This document shows positions 17,505 to 25,800 of a stretch of 64,000 nt of DNA, in pieces (the first letter of the stretch is position 1; each line of letters begins with the position of its first letter). A program made the translations under genes and the position numbers. The stretch lies in contig JAJPHC010000060.1 of NCBI GenBank assembly GCA_021325515.1, forward strand, positions 62,001 through 126,000, written 5' to 3'. Below the pieces are notes generated by a model. That model saw only the letters and a program-made list of their open reading frames with translations, made no database searches and was not told where the DNA came from. The DNA is from Acidobacteriota bacterium. GTDB lineage: Bacteria > Acidobacteriota > Thermoanaerobaculia > Gp7-AA8.

Positions 17505-18068
17505 ATGCACCTCACGCATGACATGTTCCTCATCCCGATTCCGATCCTCGAGAAAATCATCCGGCCGGTTCTGGTCTATGTCTTTCTCGTACTGCTGCTG
17601 CGCGTCTTCGGGAAGCGCGAGCTGGCGCAGCTCAATCCGTTCGACTTCGTCGTGCTGATCTCTCTCTCGAACACGGTGCAGAACGCGATCATCGGCGATG
17701 ACAACTCCGTCGCTGGCGGATTCATCGGCGCGTTCGCGCTGATGTTCTGCAACTATCTCGTCGTACGATTTCTCTTTCGCCATCGCCGTCTCGATCAGGT
17801 CGTGACCGGCACTCCGACGGTGCTCGTCAAAGACGGCAAGGTGCAGCACGATGCGCTGGCGAAGGAGCTGATCACCGTGCCCGAGCTCGACGTCGTCGCG
17901 CGCCGGCAGGGATTCGACGGAGTGCATTCGCTCGAACAATGCATCCTCGAGCCCGGCGGCGCATTCGTGATGAAGTCCAGGGAACCGTCGGAAAACGATC
18001 GCCGCTATCAGGAAATCGTCGCCATGCTCGGAGAGATCTCGAGGAAGGTGGACGGGTTGAGACCGTGA
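17505..18068 (+). CDS. DUF421 / YetF-like membrane protein
   Basis: At 187 residues it has three N-terminal membrane helices (about 15-100) followed by a soluble domain. The family hallmarks GKRELAQLNPFDFVVLISL and SNTVQNAIIGDD are present. YetF proteins are envelope proteins of poorly defined function. It shares transcription direction with the Nudix-like gene. An 8-bp-period hairpin follows directly. Confidence 0.88.
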   Translation: MHLTHDMFLIPIPILEKIIRPVLVYVFLVLLLRVFGKRELAQLNPFDFVVLISLSNTVQNAIIGDDNSVAGGFIGAFALMFCNYLVVRFLFRHRRLDQVVTGTPTVLVKDGKVQHDALAKELITVPELDVVARRQGFDGVHSLEQCILEPGGAFVMKSREPSENDRRYQEIVAMLGEISRKVDGLRP

Positions 18069-18069
18069 G

Positions 18070-18134
18070 TGGTCGTGCGGGCTCGCGGGCTCGCGGTGGT
18101 CCTTCACCATGAGCCCGCGTATCCGCGAGACCCC
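18070..18134. repeat. 8-bp-period GC-rich hairpin (CGCGGGCT family), copy 2
   Basis: GGTCGTGCGGGCTCGCGGGC and following bases form the left arm and GAGCCCGCGTATCCGCGAGA the right. The apex is GGTGGTCCTTCACCATG. It lies between two convergent genes, so it could serve as a two-way terminator, although there is no T run. Confidence 0.8.
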
Positions 18135-18138
18135 GAAA

Positions 18139-18390
18139 CTAAACTTCGTCCTCCCCCTTCTCCGTCCCCTCGATCACGGGCCGCTCGACGACGTGCATGC
18201 CTCCTGAGTACGATCCGCCGCCGGTCGTGCCGAACACTCCGCCGTTGCCGCTCGGCACGCCGTATTCGCCGCGGCCGCTCTGTACTGCTTCGTCGTAGCC
18301 CCGGGCCGTCGGATCATTCTTCTCGTCCGGCGGGGTCGCACCTTCCGGCGCGTAGTCGATGTCGCTGTCGCTTCTTCGATTCGTAGCCAT
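18139..18390 (-). CDS. Small disordered protein, unknown
   Basis: From the ATG at 18388-18390 this gives 83 residues: a polar, Gly/Asp/Glu-rich chain (ATNRRSDSDIDYAPEG…) with no membrane segment or cysteine. It appears intrinsically disordered. Its start codon is one base from the ATG of the divergent helicase gene, which is tight for two expressed genes. It could be real but lowly supported. Confidence 0.45.
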   Translation of the reverse strand: MATNRRSDSDIDYAPEGATPPDEKNDPTARGYDEAVQSGRGEYGVPSGNGGVFGTTGGGSYSGGMHVVERPVIEGTEKGEDEV

Positions 18391-18391
18391 A

Positions 18392-20527
18392 ATGCAGAGA
18401 CAGGTGCAAGCGCCGCTCCCAATCGATTCGCATCTCGCGGAGATCCGCGAGCACATCCGGCGTCACCGCACGGCCGTGATCGTCGCGCCTCCCGGCTCGG
18501 GAAAAACGACGCGCGTGCCGCCCGCGCTTGCCGAGCTCGGCACGACGATCCTGCTGCAGCCGCGCCGTGTTGCGGCCCGCACGCTCACGCGGCGCATCGC
18601 GAGCGAGCGCGGCTGGACGATCGGCGAAGAGATCGGCTGGCAGATCCGCTTCGAGCGCCGCTTCTCGCGCCGCACGCGCCTGCTCGTCGCGACGGAGGGC
18701 ATCCTCACCGCGCGCCTGCAATCCGATCCCCTCCTCAGCGATTTTCGAATCGTGATCCTCGACGAGTTTCACGAGCGGAGCATCCACGCGGATCTCGCGC
18801 TCGCGCTCGTGAAGCAGGCGCTCGACGCACGCGACGATCTCGCGGTAGTCGTCATGTCGGCCACGCTCGATGCGCAGCCGGTGTCGCACTTCCTCGGCGG
18901 CGCGCGCATCTTCAACGTCGATGCGCGCACCTATCCGATCGAGATCCGCTACCGCCCGAACACGACGGTCGCGCAAGCCGTCCGCGAGACGACGGGCGAC
19001 GTGCTCTGCTTTCTGCCCGGCGCGCGCGAGATCGAACAGACGCGCATCGAGATCGGCGACATCGACGCGCTCGTTCTGCCGCTGCATGGGCAACTCGATG
19101 TCGATGCGCAGGAGCGCGCGATCGCACCCGCGCCGCGCCGCCGCGTGATCCTCGCCACGAACCTCGCGGAGACCTCGCTCACCGTGGAAGGCATCACCGA
19201 GGTGATCGACTCCGGCCTGCAGAAAGTGATGCGGTATGACGCGGAGACAGGGATCGATCATCTCGTCACGGAACGGATCCCGCTCGACTCCGCCGACCAG
19301 CGGGCGGGGCGGGCCGGGCGAACGGCGCCGGGCCGCGCGACGAGGCTGTGGGATGCGCGCGATCTGCTGCGGCCGCATCGCGAGCCGGAGATTCATCGCG
19401 TCGATCTCGCGGCGCCGATGCTCGATCTCATCGCCTGGGGCGGCGATCCGCGCACGTTCGAATTCTTCGAGCGGCCGCAGGAAGAGCGTCTGAACGCGGC
19501 GCTGGCGCTGCTGGAACAGCTCGGCGCGGATGCGGAGCTGCGCCGCTTCCCTCTTCATCCGCGGCTCGCGCGGCTGATCATCGCCGCGAACTTCGACGAG
19601 ACGGCGATTCGCATCGCGGCGGCGATCTCGGATGGAGTGCGACTGCGCCGGTCGTCCACGACAGTCTCGGACGCATTCGCGCTCGCCGACGATGCGCCTC
19701 GCGAAACCGTGCGCGAGCTGATGGCGCGCGTGACGACGAAGCGGAGTGCGGACGAGACGGTGTTGCTGAAGGCGATTCTCGCCGCCTATCCCGACCGCGT
19801 GGCGATGCGGCGCGAACCGCGCTCACCGCGCCTCCTGCTGGCCAGCGGCACCGGCGCGGTCCTCGCGAAAGAGAGCGGAGTCCGCGACGGCGACTTTCTC
19901 GTCGCGCTCGAGCTGGCGGGCAGCGGCACCGGCGAAGCGCTCGTGCGCGCCGCGAGCATCGTCGAGAAGGAGTGGCTGCAGCCAACGCACCGCGAGAAGG
20001 TCCACATGTTGACGAATGCGGGAAATGTCCGCGCCGTCGAGCGCCTCTGGTACGGAGCCCTGCCCCTCGGCGAGCGCGGGACGGAGGTTGATCCGATCGA
20101 AGCGGAGCGGATTCTCGCCGAGGCGCGGAAGCCGCGGATCGATCCGCTGACGCAGCGCCGGATCGCGTTCGCCGGCGGCGAGAAGCATCTCGATCGCTTA
20201 GCGCCGCTCACGATTCCGCTCCCCTCCGGACGCACCGCGCGACTCGACTATCGCGAGGATGGATCGGTGTTCGCCGCCGTGAAATTGCAGGAGCTCTTCG
20301 GTCTCGCCGAGACGCCGAAGATCGGACCGAGGCAGATACCGGTGACGTTCGAGCTGCTCGCCCCGAACGGCAGACCGGTGCAGGTCACGCGCGACCTCCG
20401 CAACTTCTGGAACAGCACCTACGGCGACGTGCGGAAGGAACTGCGAGGCCGCTATCCGCGGCACCCGTGGCCGGACGACCCCTGGAACGCAACGCCGACG
20501 CATCGCGCGAAGAAGCGGGGGCAGTGA
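18392..20527 (+). CDS. hrpB: ATP-dependent RNA helicase HrpB
   Basis: The 711-residue protein has the HrpB order: Walker A PPGSGKTT (34-40), motif Ia QPRRVAART, the DEFH box (DEFHERSIHADL) and motif VI DQRAGRAGRTAPG. The C-terminal HrpB domain has FELLAPNGRPVQVTRDL and FWNSTYGDVRKELRGRYP. HrpB proteins are DEAH-family helicases of unclear cellular role. I prefer the ATG at 18392; an upstream in-frame start at 18359 would overlap the divergent gene. It is somewhat shorter than E. coli HrpB. Confidence 0.92.
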   Translation: MQRQVQAPLPIDSHLAEIREHIRRHRTAVIVAPPGSGKTTRVPPALAELGTTILLQPRRVAARTLTRRIASERGWTIGEEIGWQIRFERRFSRRTRLLVATEGILTARLQSDPLLSDFRIVILDEFHERSIHADLALALVKQALDARDDLAVVVMSATLDAQPVSHFLGGARIFNVDARTYPIEIRYRPNTTVAQAVRETTGDVLCFLPGAREIEQTRIEIGDIDALVLPLHGQLDVDAQERAIAPAPRRRVILATNLAETSLTVEGITEVIDSGLQKVMRYDAETGIDHLVTERIPLDSADQRAGRAGRTAPGRATRLWDARDLLRPHREPEIHRVDLAAPMLDLIAWGGDPRTFEFFERPQEERLNAALALLEQLGADAELRRFPLHPRLARLIIAANFDETAIRIAAAISDGVRLRRSSTTVSDAFALADDAPRETVRELMARVTTKRSADETVLLKAILAAYPDRVAMRREPRSPRLLLASGTGAVLAKESGVRDGDFLVALELAGSGTGEALVRAASIVEKEWLQPTHREKVHMLTNAGNVRAVERLWYGALPLGERGTEVDPIEAERILAEARKPRIDPLTQRRIAFAGGEKHLDRLAPLTIPLPSGRTARLDYREDGSVFAAVKLQELFGLAETPKIGPRQIPVTFELLAPNGRPVQVTRDLRNFWNSTYGDVRKELRGRYPRHPWPDDPWNATPTHRAKKRGQ

Positions 20528-20528
20528 G

Positions 20529-20554
20529 CCCTCTCCCCGCATGCGGGGAGAGGG
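20529..20554. terminator. Perfect 26-bp palindrome between convergent genes
   Basis: CCCTCTCCCCGCA is followed at once by its exact reverse complement. It starts 1 bp after the helicase stop and 24 bp before the YceI stop, so it is well placed as a bidirectional terminator. It lacks a T run. It could equally be a dispersed palindromic repeat. Confidence 0.6.
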
Positions 20555-20578
20555 GGACGATGGGAAAGTTGCGCCGTC

Positions 20579-21160
20579 TTACTTCTGCTTTGCGGTTTCG
20601 AGGTTGATCGTCACTTCGACGTCATCGCCGACGAGAACGCCGCCGTTGTCGAGTGCCTTGTTCCAGCTCACGCCGAAATCCTTGCGGTTGATCGTCGTCG
20701 TCAGCGTGAAGCCGGCCTTCTCGTTCCCCCAGGGATCCTTCGCGGCGCCCAGGAACTGCACGGGAATCGTAACGCGCTTCGTGATGCCACGAATGGTTAG
20801 ATCGCCGGTCACGTTGTAGAGATCCTTCTTCTTCGCCGGCACGATCGAAGTGCTCTTGAAGGTGATCGCCGGGAACTTCACGACGTCGAAGAAATCGGGC
20901 GTGCGGAGATGCTTGTCGCGGTCCGCATTGCCGGTGTCATTGCTCCCCGCGTTGATCGTGAACTCCACCGACGAAGCCTCGGCCTTCCCCGGAACCATGG
21001 TGATGGTGCCGTCGAAGTCGGTGAACTTGCCGGTCACGTTGCTGACGAGGTGGCGGACCTTGAAGTCGACGTCGGAGTGCGACTTGTCCACTTTGTAGAC
21101 GTCGGCGGCCATGGGAAACGCGGCCGCGGCAAAAACGATTGAGAGAATGAAACGCTTCAT
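20579..21160 (-). CDS. YceI-family periplasmic lipid-binding protein
   Basis: This 193-residue protein has a signal peptide (MKRFILSIVFAAAAFPMAAD) and the YceI lipocalin-like core, with VDKSHSDVDFKVRHLVSN near the start and GVSWNKALDNGGVLVGDDV near the end. Family members bind polyisoprenoid or similar lipids in the periplasm. A strong Shine-Dalgarno (AAGGAGG) lies about 10 bases before the ATG and settles this start. The MarR gene ends 20 bp upstream, so the two form an operon. Confidence 0.92.
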   Translation of the reverse strand: MKRFILSIVFAAAAFPMAADVYKVDKSHSDVDFKVRHLVSNVTGKFTDFDGTITMVPGKAEASSVEFTINAGSNDTGNADRDKHLRTPDFFDVVKFPAITFKSTSIVPAKKKDLYNVTGDLTIRGITKRVTIPVQFLGAAKDPWGNEKAGFTLTTTINRKDFGVSWNKALDNGGVLVGDDVEVTINLETAKQK

Positions 21161-21180
21161 GGAATTGACTCCTCCTTGAG

Positions 21181-21690
21181 TTAACGACGCACCGCATTGG
21201 CGGCGCGCAGGCTGTTGATCGTTTCGTGCATGGTGTCGCGGGCGCGGTCGAGCAGCGACAGCAGTTCGGCGAGCTCGCGCTTCCTGAGGCCGGACATCGT
21301 CGCGTCGATGCCTTCCAGCATCGGGCGGTCGAGCGAGTTGACGAGATCGAGACCGCTGCGCGTGATGCGGCACCAGACGCGGCGGCGGTCCACCTTGCAC
21401 CGTTCGCGCGTCACGAGCTTCTTCGCCTCCATCCGATCGAGCAGACGGGTGATGCCGGGCGTCTCTTCGATCATCCGGTCCGCGATGTCGAGCGTCGGCA
21501 GGCCCTCTTCACCAGCGCCGCGCAGGATGCGCAGGATGTTGTACTGCTGCTCGGTGATGCCGTGCGCCCCGAGGATGGCGGCCATGCTGCGGCGGACGAG
21601 ATCGGCGGTGCGGAGCAGTGCAACGCCCGCTTCCTCCCCCTTCGAAGCAAAGGGGCGGGTCTGCTTGATCTCCTGTTGGATGGGTGACAT
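21181..21690 (-). CDS. MarR-family transcriptional regulator
   Basis: The 169-residue protein has the winged-helix core of MarR: GITEQQYNILRIL, then the recognition region DRMIEETPGITRLLDRMEAK and the wing CKVDRRRVWCRIT. It probably represses its own operon with the downstream YceI gene and responds to a small ligand, as such pairs commonly do. Two cysteines (in RCKVDRRRVWC) flank the wing and could be redox sensors, which is speculation. The promoter and palindromes just upstream support autoregulation. Confidence 0.9.
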   Translation of the reverse strand: MSPIQQEIKQTRPFASKGEEAGVALLRTADLVRRSMAAILGAHGITEQQYNILRILRGAGEEGLPTLDIADRMIEETPGITRLLDRMEAKKLVTRERCKVDRRRVWCRITRSGLDLVNSLDRPMLEGIDATMSGLRKRELAELLSLLDRARDTMHETINSLRAANAVRR

Positions 21691-21696
21691 GGTGAT

Positions 21697-21734
21697 AATT
21701 TAGATGATGATGATTGATTAGTCAAGTATTTGAG
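21697..21734 (-). promoter_or_regulatory. Promoter and candidate operator of marR–yceI
   Basis: On the minus strand, TTGACT (21720-21725) and TAAATT (21697-21702) are separated by exactly 17 bp. Only seven bases lie between the -10 box and the ATG, which predicts a leaderless or nearly leaderless mRNA. The -35 region overlaps TTGATTAGTCAAGTATTTGA (plus strand), in which TTGA and TCAA half-sites alternate. This is a plausible MarR operator. Confidence 0.6.
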
Positions 21735-21740
21735 AAAGAA

Positions 21741-21878
21741 GATGGGACGGATAGGACGGATAGGACCGATGGGACCGATGGGAGTTCTCACCCATCCGTC
21801 CTATCCGTCCCATCCGTCCCATCCGTCCCATTCTTCCCATCCGTCCCATCCGTCCCATCCGTCCCATTCGTCCCATCC
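21741..21878. repeat. 9-bp-period hairpin (GGGACGGAT family), copy 2
   Basis: GATGGGACGG/GATAGGACG units (21741-21782) oppose a longer run of CATCCGTCC units (21790-21878). The apex is GATGGGAGTTCTCACCCATC. The right part, read leftward, encodes the Gly-Thr-Asp tail of the flavoprotein gene and its TGA stop, in the same GATGGGTGA context as copy 1. Confidence 0.92.
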
Positions 21879-23062
21879 AGCCCTGCCAGCCGCCCGCTCG
21901 CCCACGCCCACTGAAAGTTGTACCCCCCGATCTTTCCGTCGACATCGAGAATCTCGCCGCAGAGGAAGAGGCCCGCGCACACTCGCGACTCCATCGTCGC
22001 GAGATTCACCTCGGACAGCGGCACCCCGCCGGCCGTCACCTCCGCGTAGTCGAAGCCGCGGTCGCCTGTCACCGGCAGCGGCAGCTCGACGACACTGCGG
22101 ATGATCCGCCGCCGCTCCTCCCTCGTCAGCTTCCCGATCGCGCCGCCGCCGATCGCTTCTGCCAGCCGCTCCGGCAGCCCCTTGCGATGGAGAAAATTCG
22201 GCACCGTCATGTGCGCGTTCGCCGCGAGCAGTTCCCGCTCCAGCGACTCGAACGTCTCATCGGGCAGCAGGTTCGCGTGCAGGAGAGGCGCCCCCGCCTG
22301 TCCGCGCTGCGCAACCCAGTGCCGGCTCATGTCGAGCACCACCGGGCCGCTGAGTCCGAAGTGCGTGAAGAGCATCGAGCCGCGCTCGCGGTGATTCGTG
22401 CCGCGCAGAATCAGCTCGGCCTCGACGCTCGTCCCGCTCAAGGCCGTCAGCCAGTGATCGCGCTCGAGGATGAGCGGCACGAGCGCCGGAAAGAGCGGCG
22501 TCGTGGTGTGCCCGAGGGATCGGGCGAGGAGATAGCCGTGGCCGTCGCTGCCGGTTTTGGGTACCGAGCGTCCGCCGGTCGCGAGAATCAGCCGGTTCGC
22601 GCGCAGCTCTCCATTGATGACGAATCCGCGCTCGATCGTCTCGACGCGATAGCCGCACCGCACCTCGACACCCGCATCGCGCACCGCGCCGACCAGCGCA
22701 TCGAGCACGGTCGACGCGCGATCGGTGACGGGGAAGAGCTTGCCCGTCTCTTCGCGCTTGAGCACGACGCCCAGCGACCGGAAGAACTCGATCGTCGCCG
22801 GCACATCGAACGTCCGCAGCACTTTCGCGATCGCGTTGCGATTGCCGTTGTAGTCGCGTGCGTGTACGGCGTCATGCGTGACATTGCAGCGGCCGCCGCC
22901 GGAGATCAGGATTTTCGCGCCGATCCTCTTTGCTCCTTCGAGCAGCAGCACGCGCGCCCCGCGCCGCGCCGCGAAAAGCGCCGCCATGAGCCCGGCCGCC
23001 CCTGCCCCGCACACAACGACATCGAATGTTTGTCGCTTCGTCACGCCACTCACATTTACCAT
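21788..23062 (-). CDS. BaiN/HI0933-like flavoprotein, repeat-extended C-terminus
   Basis: The 424-residue protein has an N-terminal FAD Rossmann motif (VVVCGAGAAGLMAALFAARR) and the family signature KILISGGGRCNVTH. The late FAD-contact region is GGVPLSEVNLATMESR and GEILDVDGKIGGYN. Function in this family is mostly unknown; some members are flavin-dependent reductases. After the natural end (WASGRLAG) about 31 residues of GTDGTDG-type sequence come from a 9-bp repeat. It diverges from the PIG-L gene with 8 bp between starts. Confidence 0.88.
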   Translation of the reverse strand: MVNVSGVTKRQTFDVVVCGAGAAGLMAALFAARRGARVLLLEGAKRIGAKILISGGGRCNVTHDAVHARDYNGNRNAIAKVLRTFDVPATIEFFRSLGVVLKREETGKLFPVTDRASTVLDALVGAVRDAGVEVRCGYRVETIERGFVINGELRANRLILATGGRSVPKTGSDGHGYLLARSLGHTTTPLFPALVPLILERDHWLTALSGTSVEAELILRGTNHRERGSMLFTHFGLSGPVVLDMSRHWVAQRGQAGAPLLHANLLPDETFESLERELLAANAHMTVPNFLHRKGLPERLAEAIGGGAIGKLTREERRRIIRSVVELPLPVTGDRGFDYAEVTAGGVPLSEVNLATMESRVCAGLFLCGEILDVDGKIGGYNFQWAWASGRLAGLDGTNGTDGTDGTDGKNGTDGTDGTDRTDG

Positions 23063-23070
23063 TCCGCGGC

Positions 23071-25566
23071 ATGAAGCGATACCTCTCCCTCCTGCTCCTG
23101 GTGACTCTCGCCGCACGAAATGCCCCGGCGCAGCAGCGGCCGATGGATGCCGCGCAGCTGCAGCTCGCACTGCGAAAGCTCAACGTCGTCGGCAGCGCGC
23201 TCTATGTCGCCGCACATCCCGACGACGAGAACACCGCGCTCCTCGCATGGTGGTCGAACGATCGCCTCTATCGCACCGGCTATCTCGCGCTCACGCGCGG
23301 CGACGGAGGCCAGAACCTCATCGGCGATGAGAAAGGGGAGCTTCTCGGCGTCATCCGCACGCAGGAACTGCTCGCCGCGCGGCGCATCGACGGCGCGGAG
23401 CAGATGTTCTCCCGCGCGCTCGACTTCGGGTTCTCGAAGAATCCGGAAGAGACGCTTGCGATCTGGGGACGCGAGCGCATCCTCGCCGACGTCGTGTGGG
23501 CCATCCGCAAATTTCAGCCCGACGTGATCGTCACGCGCTTTCCGACGACCGGCGAAGGGGGACATGGGCATCACACTTCGTCCGCGATCCTGGCCGTCGA
23601 AGCGTTCAAGCTCGCCGGCGATCCGACGAAGTTTCCCGAGCAGCTCAAGTACGTCGCGCCATGGCAGCCGAAGCGCCTCTTCTGGAATCGCTTTTCGTGG
23701 CAGCCGATCGATCCGAACGATCCGAAAGTCGCGAAGGACGTCCGTATCGACCTTGGCGCATTCAATCCGCTGCTCGGCCGCGCGTACACGGAGATCGCGG
23801 CCGAGAGCCGCAGCCAGCACAAGAGCCAGGGCTTCGGATCCGCGGAACGCCGCGGCACGACGATCAACTACTTCTCCCAGCTCGACGGCGATCCCGCTTC
23901 GAAGGATCTCTTCGAAGGTATCGACACGAGCTGGTCGCGCTATCCCGGCGGCGAGCAGGTCGGCAAGCTGCTGCAGCAGGCCGCGGACAACTTCGATCCG
24001 AAAGCGCCTGAGAAGTCGATCCCGATTCTTCTCGATGCCGCCGGCATGCTCGACCGCCTCGGAGCGCGCCCCGAGTGGTCGCCGAAGCTGCATCCATGGA
24101 TCGAGGTGAAGCGCAACGAGCTCAATCGCGTGATCGCCGGATGCGCCGGACTCGCAATCGATGTCAGCGCCGCCGACGCGACGGTCAACGCGGGCCACGA
24201 TCTGAAGGTCAGCGTCAGCGTCATCAATCGCAGCGACTACCCGTTCATCCTGCAGACGATCGGCTCGCGCTACGCGGCGCCGAGCATCGGCGTCGGCAAG
24301 AAGCTCGCGAACAACGTGCCGATCAAGACCGAGGTGACGCTGCACGTGCCGGACGACATGCCGGTCTCGCAGCCGTACTGGCTGCGCAAACCGGCGCTGA
24401 AGGGATCATTCGTGGTCGACGATCAGGAGCTGATCGGACTCCCGGAGAATCCGCCGGCGCTGCCGCTGATCATCACACTCGCTGACGACCGGATGCACAC
24501 GCTCTTCTTCACCGTGCCGGCGATCTACCGATGGACCGATCCCGTGCGCGGCGAGCTGACCCGCACCGTCGATGTCGTGCCGGACGTCGTGACGAACATG
24601 ACGAACAAGGTCTACCTGTTTCCCGACGCGAAGCCGAAGCAGGTCGTGCTGCGCGCCAAGAGCTTCAGCGGCGCCGGCGAATCGGTCGTGAAATTGAAGG
24701 TGCCGCAGGGATGGAGTGCGACGCCGGAGTCCGTTCCCGTCACGTTCAAACAGCAGGGAGACGAAGTGCGCGTGACGTTCACGGTCACGCCTCCCGCAGG
24801 TGAGTCAGAGGGAATCGCACAGGCGGTTGCAGGGCAGGCCCTCTCGCCTGCCCCGAGTCTGACCGACATCGAGTATCCGCACATCCCGCCGCAGCATGTC
24901 TTCGGCGACGGAACCGCGAAGCTGATCCGCGAAGACGTGAAGAAGAAGGGAACCCGCATCGGCTACATCATGGGCTCCGGCGATGAAGTGCCGGAGGGGC
25001 TGCGGCAGATCGGCTATGAGGTCAACATGTTGACCGATGACGATCTGGAGCGCGGCAACTTCGCCGGTTACGACGCGATCGTCACCGGCGTGCGCGCCTA
25101 CAACACGCGCAAGCGCCTCAAGCTCGACACGTCCAAGCTGCTCGAGTGGGTGAAGAACGGCGGCACGCTGGTCGTCCAGTACAACACCAACTCCGGCCTG
25201 CTGCTCGATGCACCGGGCCCCTATCCGTTCAAGATCACCGGCGATCGCGTCACCGTCGAGGAAGCTCCCGTCACATTCCTGAAACCCGAGCATCCCCTGC
25301 TCGTCACACCCAACAGGATCACGCAAAAGGATTTCGAAGGATGGGTGCAGGAGCGCGGCGTCTATTTCACGAACGAATGGGATCCGAAGTACGAAACGGT
25401 GATCTCGTCGCACGATCCGAACGAGAGCGACAAGCCCGGCGGCGAGCTCTACACGCGCTACGGCAAAGGCGTGTACATCTACACGAGCTACGACTGGTTC
25501 CGGGAGCTGCCCGCCGGCGTGCCGGGAGCATACCGGCTGTTCGCGAACCTGGTGTCAGCGAGGTAG
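23071..25566 (+). CDS. Large secreted PIG-L-family deacetylase
   Basis: This 831-residue protein has a signal peptide (MKRYLSLLLLVTLAARNAPAQ). A PIG-L/LmbE domain follows, with the metal motif AAHPDDEN at about 48 and GEGGHGHHTSS near 180. Family enzymes remove N-acetyl groups from GlcNAc-type substrates using zinc. The remaining ~550 residues look like beta-sandwich modules and a C-terminal glutamine-amidotransferase-like region. Large versions like this are common in Acidobacteriota and Bacteroidota. The real substrate is unknown. Confidence 0.88.
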   Translation: MKRYLSLLLLVTLAARNAPAQQRPMDAAQLQLALRKLNVVGSALYVAAHPDDENTALLAWWSNDRLYRTGYLALTRGDGGQNLIGDEKGELLGVIRTQELLAARRIDGAEQMFSRALDFGFSKNPEETLAIWGRERILADVVWAIRKFQPDVIVTRFPTTGEGGHGHHTSSAILAVEAFKLAGDPTKFPEQLKYVAPWQPKRLFWNRFSWQPIDPNDPKVAKDVRIDLGAFNPLLGRAYTEIAAESRSQHKSQGFGSAERRGTTINYFSQLDGDPASKDLFEGIDTSWSRYPGGEQVGKLLQQAADNFDPKAPEKSIPILLDAAGMLDRLGARPEWSPKLHPWIEVKRNELNRVIAGCAGLAIDVSAADATVNAGHDLKVSVSVINRSDYPFILQTIGSRYAAPSIGVGKKLANNVPIKTEVTLHVPDDMPVSQPYWLRKPALKGSFVVDDQELIGLPENPPALPLIITLADDRMHTLFFTVPAIYRWTDPVRGELTRTVDVVPDVVTNMTNKVYLFPDAKPKQVVLRAKSFSGAGESVVKLKVPQGWSATPESVPVTFKQQGDEVRVTFTVTPPAGESEGIAQAVAGQALSPAPSLTDIEYPHIPPQHVFGDGTAKLIREDVKKKGTRIGYIMGSGDEVPEGLRQIGYEVNMLTDDDLERGNFAGYDAIVTGVRAYNTRKRLKLDTSKLLEWVKNGGTLVVQYNTNSGLLLDAPGPYPFKITGDRVTVEEAPVTFLKPEHPLLVTPNRITQKDFEGWVQERGVYFTNEWDPKYETVISSHDPNESDKPGGELYTRYGKGVYIYTSYDWFRELPAGVPGAYRLFANLVSAR

Positions 25567-25567
25567 T

Positions 25568-25639
25568 CGCGCGGGCTCGCGGTGACTGGGCTCGCGGTCC
25601 CACCACCCCGAGCCCGCGTACCCGCGAGCCCGCATAACC
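25568..25639. repeat. 8-bp-period GC-rich hairpin (CGCGGGCT family), copy 3
   Basis: CGCGCGGGCTCGCGGTGACT and following bases pair with AGCCCGCGTACCCGCGAGCC. The apex contains GGTCCCACCACC. It begins 2 bp after the PIG-L stop codon, a position typical of this family. Confidence 0.85.
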
Positions 25640-25710
25640 TCGATGGTTTTCCGCTCGTTTTCCATCCCGACACTTTTCCCGCTTCGTCGCATGTCATTCT
25701 TCCCCCGCTC

Positions 25711-25800
25711 ATGAACGTTCGCCGCTGGTACGCGCTGGTCATCGCCAATCTCGCGCTCTGCATCGCGCTGATGTACGCCTTCACGAGGTACTACCGTTGA
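25711..25800 (+). CDS. 29-residue membrane microprotein coupled to symporter
   Basis: The ATG frame encodes 29 residues: MNVRRWYALV, a hydrophobic stretch IANLALCIALMYAF and a basic tail TRYYR. That is one short membrane helix with positive ends. Its TGA overlaps the TTG start of the SSS symporter (TTGA), which implies translational coupling. Small helical partners precede some other solute symporters, so a subunit or leader role is likely. I recognise no named family. Confidence 0.6.
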   Translation: MNVRRWYALVIANLALCIALMYAFTRYYR

